The notes under the pieces were generated by a model. The model was not told the DNA's origin. It saw nothing but the letters and a program-made list of their open reading frames with translations, and did not search any database. Positions 1 to 4,818 of a stretch of DNA of 7,267 nt are shown piece after piece. This stretch comes from Thermoplasmata archaeon (GTDB taxonomy: Archaea > Thermoplasmatota > E2 > DHVEG-1): positions 1 to 7,267 of the forward strand of contig QMTJ01000051.1 in assembly GCA_003651045.1 (NCBI GenBank), in the 5' to 3' direction. Both the position numbers and the translations under genes were made by a program. The first letter of the stretch is position 1. Every line of letters begins with the position of its first letter.

Positions 1-86
1 TATTCAACGTTATACTGGTTTTTTACATGTATTTCATAGAAATTTTATCAAACCCGTTCAGTTTTTAGATCAGTAACATCTGAATG

Positions 87-95
87 AAAAAAAAA
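87..95 (-). terminator. Oligo-T terminator of pheS
   Basis: On the minus strand a run of nine T residues lies 7 bases beyond the pheS stop codon. There is no clear hairpin before it. Uninterrupted T tracts in the coding-strand sense are the usual intrinsic termination signal for archaeal RNA polymerase, so this is the likely 3' end of the pheS transcript. The roughly 85 bases beyond it, to the window edge, contain no supportable gene on either strand. Confidence 0.6.
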
Positions 96-102
96 CAAGG
101 GC

Positions 103-1623
103 TTAAATCAATGGTTTTTTTCGAAGCCAACCAAGGTCACTGATGTAGAGATCACGTATGTCATCTAAACCAAATTTAAGCATCGCTAGACGTTCCAAAC
201 CGAGACCCCATGCAAGGACAGGGTTTTTAACACCAACTGGTTCTGTAACCTCTGGCCGAAAAATACCACTACCGCCGAGTTCCATCCACTCGTTATTCCA
301 AAAAACTTCAACCTCCATACTAGGCTCAGTATATGGGAAATAAGCAGGGCGGAAACGGATTTTCTCAAAACCCATACGATTGTAGAATTCTTTTAAAACA
401 CCGATTAACATTCTAAAATTAGCATCTCTTTCATGTATGATTCCTTCAATCTGGTAAAATTCAGGTAGATGCGTAGCATCAATGTTTTCTTTCCTGAAAA
501 CACGACCTATAGAAAAAACTTTACAAGGAGGTTCAGGGTGATTATACAGGTAACGGATTGTGTTAACAGTAGTATGAGTTCTTAATAGTGCTCTTTCACT
601 TTCTTCTTTAGAGAATTTATAACCCCACCCTGTTGACCCTGTGTCTCCACCGTTTTCATGTACCCTTGCGATTTTATCTATCAAATTTTTTTCTTTAATT
701 TTTATCTTTGATGGATACTTGGTGTATAAGGTATCTTGCATGTCACGTGCGGGGTGATCCTGCGGTATAAAAAGCATATCCATATTCCAGAAACATGATT
801 CTACAAAATCACCTTCTATTTCTTCAAAGCCCATTTCTAAAAAAATACTTCTAATTTTGGAAATAAGATGAATCAGAGGATGAGGTTTACCACCGTATTT
901 AGCTGGTGCAAACGCATGGATATCATATGGTCTAATGATTTTGGTTTTCCAGCTACCATCCCGTATAATAGACGAGGTTATCTGAGAGATTTCATCTTTG
1001 ATTTCTAAACCTTTCTGAAGGATTTTTCTTCCATTATCTGTTAAAACTATTGTACTGGTAACAAGGGTTTTTTCTTTTAGTACGTTTTTCCGAGAGAGAA
1101 GTGTTTTAACCTTGTTTTTATCAATTTCTAGGTTGGGTTTTTTATTGAGTTGATTAAGTATTTTTTCTTCTAATGTTTCTATTTTTAATGCTTTTTCCCC
1201 ATTTGGTGTTATTTCTAGAATGGTTTCTTTATTCTTTTTTTTGATAACTACCCAGTTTTTTCTTTTAAGCCATCCTATTGCTATAGGGATTTCATGTTTC
1301 TGTAAAACGTTTGATAAATCTTTTAAAGATGTTTTTCCACCTTTATCTGATATAAACTGTAACGCTCTTTTTTCAGGTAAACCTTTTTGTACAAACTGTT
1401 TTCCTTCTTTACCAAGCGAGTATACTGTTTTAACCTGATGTTTTATGGTTACTAGTTTTTTTGATTGTAGCCATGAGGCAGCGTTCATTACTTCTACTTC
1501 TTGTTGAAACTCTCCGTTTTTAAGTATCTCAACTGGTGATGCTTGTCCTTTGAGTTTATCTAGTACTAATAATACCTTTTTCTCGTTTTGTGAGAGTTCT
1601 TTAATTGTTTTATCAATATCCAT
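103..1623 (-). CDS. pheS: Phenylalanine--tRNA ligase alpha subunit (archaeal type)
   Basis: This is the catalytic alpha chain of the class II phenylalanyl-tRNA synthetase. It joins L-phenylalanine to tRNA(Phe) using ATP in the cytoplasm, working as an (alpha-beta)2 enzyme with PheT. The 506-residue length fits the archaeal/eukaryotic-cytosolic form rather than the shorter bacterial one. Residues 1 to about 205 are Lys-rich and look like successive winged-helix modules, as known for the tRNA-binding N-terminus of this family. The aminoacylation core spans about 225-500. It includes HPARDMQDTLY at 290-300, a GDTGSTGWGY stretch at 326-335, motif 2 around 369-392 (GRVFRKE, then THLPEFYQIEG), RPAYFPYTEPS at 425-435, the Phe-pocket GGSGIFRPEV at 450-459, and motif 3 GLGLERLAM at 473-481. 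The ATG start has an AGGA 7 bases upstream. pheT is not adjacent, and the upstream gene on this strand is an unrelated transporter 85 bases away. All expected core motifs are intact. Confidence 0.96.
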   Translation of the reverse strand: MDIDKTIKELSQNEKKVLLVLDKLKGQASPVEILKNGEFQQEVEVMNAASWLQSKKLVTIKHQVKTVYSLGKEGKQFVQKGLPEKRALQFISDKGGKTSLKDLSNVLQKHEIPIAIGWLKRKNWVVIKKKNKETILEITPNGEKALKIETLEEKILNQLNKKPNLEIDKNKVKTLLSRKNVLKEKTLVTSTIVLTDNGRKILQKGLEIKDEISQITSSIIRDGSWKTKIIRPYDIHAFAPAKYGGKPHPLIHLISKIRSIFLEMGFEEIEGDFVESCFWNMDMLFIPQDHPARDMQDTLYTKYPSKIKIKEKNLIDKIARVHENGGDTGSTGWGYKFSKEESERALLRTHTTVNTIRYLYNHPEPPCKVFSIGRVFRKENIDATHLPEFYQIEGIIHERDANFRMLIGVLKEFYNRMGFEKIRFRPAYFPYTEPSMEVEVFWNNEWMELGGSGIFRPEVTEPVGVKNPVLAWGLGLERLAMLKFGLDDIRDLYISDLGWLRKKPLI

Positions 1624-1630
1624 TTTTGAT

Positions 1631-1634
1631 TCCT
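1631..1634 (-). promoter_or_regulatory. Shine-Dalgarno-like AGGA of pheS
   Basis: On the minus strand AGGA ends 7 bases before the pheS ATG, a normal spacing. It supports this start codon and implies a transcript with a leader. That leader could come from read-through of the transporter gene or from a promoter inside the 85-base gap. The only TATA-like candidate in the gap is CTTAATA near 1652-1658, which is weak and too close to leave this site on the mRNA. Confidence 0.5.
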
Positions 1635-1671
1635 GAAATCATTTTATCATCTATTAAGATATCGGATTACT

Positions 1672-1678
1672 AAAAAAA
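1672..1678 (-). terminator. Possible weak terminator after the OPT transporter gene
   Basis: On the minus strand a T7 run lies about 30 bases past the transporter stop codon and 48 bases before the pheS start. A C6 run (1682-1687) is just upstream of it, with no hairpin. T tracts of this length can terminate archaeal transcription, so the two genes may be separate or only partly coupled units. With seven T residues and no structure, the call is tentative. Confidence 0.3.
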
Positions 1679-1708
1679 CTAGGGGGGTGTGTTATTAGTT
1701 ACTATATT

Positions 1709-3718
1709 TTACTTTGTGTTCTTTTGTAGTATTTCTCGTATTGGAATATACGCTAAAAGTAAAGTGATGTAACCCCAGATTAGTAAGCCAGGGTACCATG
1801 GTGCGTTATCAAAAACTGCGAGGTTTATACCAAGAACAACCAGAATAGCTATGATGATACCCATTAATGCTTCACCTGCTACAAGACCTGAGGTGAACAA
1901 TAGTCCTGTTCTAATTGCTTTTTCTTTAGGGTTTACACCTGTTTGTTTAATAGCGAGTTCCCAGTCGCTGATTTCTTCTTCCTCTGCAGAGCCGAATCTT
2001 TTTTTAAGGAAAATATCTGTTGAATATCTAACTACTCCTCCTATGAAGATAGGAATCGACAACGTGAATGGTAGGTATATCCCGATTGCTACAGGTAATA
2101 CTGGTAGGTCTATGAGTATTAATATCACTGCTAGTATCATACCTGCGAATACAAAAGGCCAGAGCATTTCTCCACCTAGTACACCTTGTACTATCCCTTT
2201 CATAAGAACTGCTTGTGGCGCTGGTAAGTTGGGGCTACCAATCACAAATGCTTTATGTAAAACACCAATTACTAAACCTATAACACCGGAGATTGCTATA
2301 ACACCAAATGTCATAGAAATCTGCAGGTTTTTAGGTGTAGCACCAAGCATTTGACCACATGCCATGGATTGTAGTAGGTCACCTGAGATAGAACCACCGA
2401 TACAGATAACAGCTGATATAAAGATTACAATAGCCATACCTGCTAAACCCGTGGCACCGAAACCAAGCATGATGAGGCTCACTATCAATAGTACTGCAAC
2501 AGTGACACCAGATATCGGACAGTTTGATGACCCAACGAGACCTGTTAGATAACCTGCTAAAGCACTAGCTAAAAACGCGAAGAGAATTGTCAAAACCGCC
2601 ATAATTAGTGAGACACCTGTTAAACCAGAGAGCCATAGATAGAGTATAAAAATCGGTATTATCAGTAAAACAATGAAGGTAAATACTAGTTTATAGCTGA
2701 GATCCCTCTCAGTTCTCTTTTTAGATACACCCTTCCCACCCCCTCGAATACCGATAACTGCTTCCTTTACACTCTCCACAAGATTCATCCTAATACTCCA
2801 TATAGCATACAAACCCCCGATGAGCATAGCACCTACACCAATGTAACGTACCTGTTCACCCCACAAAGTATAAAAACCACCGATGAGCGGACCTAGACTA
2901 CTGTAGTCCTCCAAAGGCGTAGGAAGACCACTCACTAGCACTAGTAACGGTGAAATTATCACCCAACCTATTAATCCACCAACAAGTACATATGAAGAAA
3001 TACGAGGACCTATAATCCAACCTACACCAAGAAGCGCAGGAGAAGTAGTAACACCACCATACATCCAACCCTCACGTGTTTCACCCATAATACTATACTT
3101 ACCAATACTACCTATATACTCGATTGTTCCTTTAAACAAATTAAGAGATAGTTCACCAAACTTATACAAACCCGCAAGAGCAGCACCAGTGAGAAGCCAA
3201 ATACTACTAACGCCTCTATCCTTTCTTTTTTCACTAATAGTCTCCCCACCCACAGTAGTAGTAAGCACTGCAGCAACAGCTATACCCTCAGGGAATGGTA
3301 AATCAGTATTCACAACTAACGCCCGTCTAAGAGGTACCATCCAAAGGACACCAAGAAGACCACCTAATAACGAGATAATAGTAGTTTCCAAATAGTTAAT
3401 CTCAGTCCATACACCAAGTAACACAAGCGCTGGTATAGTAAATATAGCACCAGCAGCGATACATTCACCAGCAGAAGCACCCATAGTAGCAAGGTTAACC
3501 TCTAGAATCGTTCCATTAAATGGTTTAAGAAGAGCAAGAGCCATAACTGCACCTGGTATAATAGCTGAAACAGTCATACCAGCATACAAACCAAGATAAG
3601 CATTCGCAGCACCCAAGATAACAGCTAATAAAACTCCAACTAAGACTGCTCTCAATGTAAGCTCAGGTATTGTCTTCGACGCAGGTATAAACGATTTGAA
3701 ATCTTCTCTCGACGCCAT
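1709..3718 (-). CDS. OPT-family oligopeptide (or metal-chelate) transporter
   Basis: This is a 669-residue polytopic membrane protein of the OPT/YSL superfamily, closest in style to the prokaryotic 'putative oligopeptide transporter, OPT family' group. Family members are proton-coupled importers of short peptides or metal chelates; the substrate cannot be read from sequence. I see roughly 15-16 hydrophobic segments. Family-like stretches include NAYLGLYAGMTVSAIIPG (39-56), LPFPEGIAVA (140-149), GSSNCPISGVTV (396-407), GDLLQSMACGQMLGATP (446-462), LPAPQA (498-503) and LPVLPVAIGIYLPF (538-551). Two polar loops stand out: a basic Gly/Lys/Arg loop (about 323-343) and an acidic loop with EEEE (about 574-600). 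The ATG start puts a short hydrophilic N-terminus before the first membrane segment. There is no Shine-Dalgarno sequence, so translation may begin on a leaderless or very short-leader mRNA. The gene is divergent from the histidine kinase and precedes pheS. Near a secreted peptidase, peptide uptake is a reasonable but unproven role. Confidence 0.9.
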   Translation of the reverse strand: MASREDFKSFIPASKTIPELTLRAVLVGVLLAVILGAANAYLGLYAGMTVSAIIPGAVMALALLKPFNGTILEVNLATMGASAGECIAAGAIFTIPALVLLGVWTEINYLETTIISLLGGLLGVLWMVPLRRALVVNTDLPFPEGIAVAAVLTTTVGGETISEKRKDRGVSSIWLLTGAALAGLYKFGELSLNLFKGTIEYIGSIGKYSIMGETREGWMYGGVTTSPALLGVGWIIGPRISSYVLVGGLIGWVIISPLLVLVSGLPTPLEDYSSLGPLIGGFYTLWGEQVRYIGVGAMLIGGLYAIWSIRMNLVESVKEAVIGIRGGGKGVSKKRTERDLSYKLVFTFIVLLIIPIFILYLWLSGLTGVSLIMAVLTILFAFLASALAGYLTGLVGSSNCPISGVTVAVLLIVSLIMLGFGATGLAGMAIVIFISAVICIGGSISGDLLQSMACGQMLGATPKNLQISMTFGVIAISGVIGLVIGVLHKAFVIGSPNLPAPQAVLMKGIVQGVLGGEMLWPFVFAGMILAVILILIDLPVLPVAIGIYLPFTLSIPIFIGGVVRYSTDIFLKKRFGSAEEEEISDWELAIKQTGVNPKEKAIRTGLLFTSGLVAGEALMGIIIAILVVLGINLAVFDNAPWYPGLLIWGYITLLLAYIPIREILQKNTK

Positions 3719-3728
3719 AATGACAAAA

Positions 3729-3755
3729 TAATATATAGATTACATAATATTAAAA
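3729..3755 (-). promoter_or_regulatory. Candidate TATA region of the OPT transporter gene
   Basis: On the minus strand TTTTAATATT (3746-3755) is centred about 32 bases before the ATG. That would place transcription start a few bases upstream of the ATG and give a nearly leaderless mRNA, in keeping with the missing Shine-Dalgarno sequence. A second element, CTATATATTA (3729-3738), resembles a TATA box better, but at about 15 bases from the ATG it would start transcription inside the gene. The first is preferred on spacing. Confidence 0.35.
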
Positions 3756-3811
3756 CTTATTTATTTTAATAGGAGTTAGATTACCAAAAAAAGAAACATA
3801 GTAGTTGTAAA

Positions 3812-3840
3812 AGTTTTAATAGCTGAAAAATGTTTTAATA
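3812..3840 (+). promoter_or_regulatory. Candidate TATA elements of the histidine kinase gene
   Basis: Two copies of GTTTTAATA occur at 3813-3821 and 3832-3840, 19 bases apart. Each resembles an archaeal TATA box in an A-rich setting. With the usual spacing of about 26 bases, they predict transcription starts near 3844 and 3863. Both lie downstream of the in-frame TTG at 3842 and upstream of the ATG at 3872, which favours the ATG. Which copy is used, if either, cannot be told. Confidence 0.4.
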
Positions 3841-3871
3841 ATTGAGAAAAAAAACTGAGACTGGTATCTCT

Positions 3872-4741
3872 ATGGGAGAAGATTCATCTTTTGAGATAAT
3901 AGAAGAAGACATTGATGAAGAATCCAAAATAAAAGAATTAGAAAGAAAACTAAAAGAAACTGAGGATAAACTAAATGAGTTAAACAGAAGTCTTGAACAA
4001 AGAGTCATTGAAAGAACCGTAGAAGTCAACCGTCTTTTAAAACATAAAATCAGGTTTATAGATAATTTAAGTCATGACCTCGCAACACCCTTGGTACCTC
4101 TTGTGTCTCTTTTACCTGTTATAAAAGAAGATGTTAAAAACCCTGAAACAAAAAAACTAGTAGACACCTGTATCCGGAATGTAGAATACATTAAAAGAGT
4201 GATCAACAATGCACGAGAGTTAGCAGATATTAGTTCAACTGATTTAATACTTAGAAAAGAAAATCTCTATGAGATAATAAACGAGTTAGAGGAAAAATAT
4301 AGGATAGTTTTTAAAAGCTACAATATCAAAGTGCAGAATCTCATTAGAAAGGATGTATTTGTTAAAACTGAGAAGAAAAGACTTTTACAGCTACTTGATC
4401 ATCTCGCTTCTAACGCTGTTAACAGTATGCCTAATGGAGGAGTATTAACTTTTGAATCAAAAATTGTAAAAAAAGAAACAGGCTCTTTCGTTCAAATATC
4501 AGTAACAGATACAGGTGTAGGTCTCACTAGAGAAGAAAGTGATCATCTGTTTGATGAGTTTTATAAAACAGATGAATCACGGCATAAATTAGATTCAACA
4601 GGTTTAGGACTTGCTATTTGTAAAGCAATTGTTGAAAAACATGGTGGTAAGATTTGGGCAGATAGCCATGGTAAAGGGAAAGGTGCTTCTATTCATTTTA
4701 CTCTTCCATCCCAGAATATTATATACAGTAGGAGTTTTTAA
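3872..4741 (+). CDS. Soluble sensor histidine kinase (HisKA + HATPase_c), no sensor domain
   Basis: This cytoplasmic histidine kinase would autophosphorylate on His and pass the phosphate to a response regulator. From the chosen ATG it has 289 residues. An in-frame TTG at 3842 would add 10, but it sits at or before the predicted transcription starts. Residues in the ATG numbering: an acidic N-terminus (about 1-17), a Lys/Glu-rich coiled coil (about 18-55), and a HisKA domain with the H-box SHDLATPLVPL (67-77; phospho-acceptor His68, codon 4073-4075). His68 is followed by the D-x-x-T pattern linked to phosphatase activity in this family. The ATPase domain has an N-box with LASNAVNSMPNGG (178-190), the G1 motif DTGVG (213-217), the F-box LFDEFYKTD (226-234) and the G2 motif GLGLA (244-248). 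All catalytic motifs are present. No membrane segment, PAS or GAF domain is visible, so the input signal is unknown. No receiver protein is encoded nearby. Similar HDL-x-TPL kinases in archaea usually follow PAS domains. Confidence 0.9.
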   Translation: MGEDSSFEIIEEDIDEESKIKELERKLKETEDKLNELNRSLEQRVIERTVEVNRLLKHKIRFIDNLSHDLATPLVPLVSLLPVIKEDVKNPETKKLVDTCIRNVEYIKRVINNARELADISSTDLILRKENLYEIINELEEKYRIVFKSYNIKVQNLIRKDVFVKTEKKRLLQLLDHLASNAVNSMPNGGVLTFESKIVKKETGSFVQISVTDTGVGLTREESDHLFDEFYKTDESRHKLDSTGLGLAICKAIVEKHGGKIWADSHGKGKGASIHFTLPSQNIIYSRSF

Positions 4742-4758
4742 TTTAATATTTTATATAA

Positions 4759-4772
4759 GAAACCTTTAAATA
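4759..4772 (+). promoter_or_regulatory. BRE/TATA promoter of the C25 peptidase gene
   Basis: GAAAC immediately followed by CTTTAAATA (4764-4772) matches the archaeal arrangement of a purine/A-rich TFB element joined to a TATA box. It is the best promoter in the window. The predicted transcription start is near 4794, which gives a leader of about 25 bases before ACG 4819 containing a strong ribosome binding site. Another TATA-like stretch, TTTTATATAAG (4749-4759), lies just upstream and could be an alternative. Confidence 0.65.
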
Positions 4773-4793
4773 AGGTAATATACATATTCAGAG

Positions 4794-4806
4794 TAACGTT
4801 TGTTAA
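4794..4806 (+). promoter_or_regulatory. TAAC-N4-GTTAA palindrome at the predicted transcription start (copy 1)
   Basis: TAACGTTTGTTAA contains inverted arms TAAC/GTTA around four bases. It lies at the transcription start predicted from the TATA box and directly abuts the ribosome binding site. A near-identical element (11 of 13 bases) occurs at the same relative place before the next exported-protein gene, at 7179-7191. It could be an operator or a shared initiator/leader motif. The role is inferred from position and recurrence only. Confidence 0.4.
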
Positions 4807-4812
4807 GGGGGT
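4805..4812 (+). promoter_or_regulatory. Ribosome binding site AAGGGGGT deciding the peptidase start
   Basis: AAGGGGGT can pair with the UUCCUCCA anti-Shine-Dalgarno region of archaeal 16S rRNA with a single G-U wobble. It ends 6 bases before ACG 4819, an ideal distance, but 27 bases before the first ordinary start codon TTG 4840. The same AAGGGGG stands just before the ATG of the next gene. It therefore argues that translation begins at 4819. Confidence 0.65.
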
Positions 4813-4818
4813 AATTTA

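Noticed and set aside
2..76. Plus-strand open frame entering from the window edge (24 codons, ending TAA at 74-76), possible C-terminus of a convergent gene
   Set aside because: It is too short to show motifs, and another plus-strand frame (to 68) is also open. Nothing distinguishes it from chance.
1851..2354. Plus-strand open frame of 167 codons, and shorter ones at 2364-2552 and 3189-3395
   Set aside because: They lie entirely antisense to the OPT transporter, have Ile/Pro/Thr/Ser-rich composition typical of the reverse of a membrane-protein gene, and lack recognisable motifs or ribosome binding sites.
3842..3871. TTG 3842 as start of the histidine kinase
   Set aside because: It overlaps the second TATA-like repeat region, lies at or upstream of the predicted transcription starts, and adds only ten residues without a family match. 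It is not excluded, but the ATG at 3872 is preferred.
4411..4423. TAACGCTGTTAAC, resembling the shared promoter palindrome
   Set aside because: It lies inside the histidine kinase N-box coding region, has three rather than four bases between the arms, and is explained by the protein sequence.
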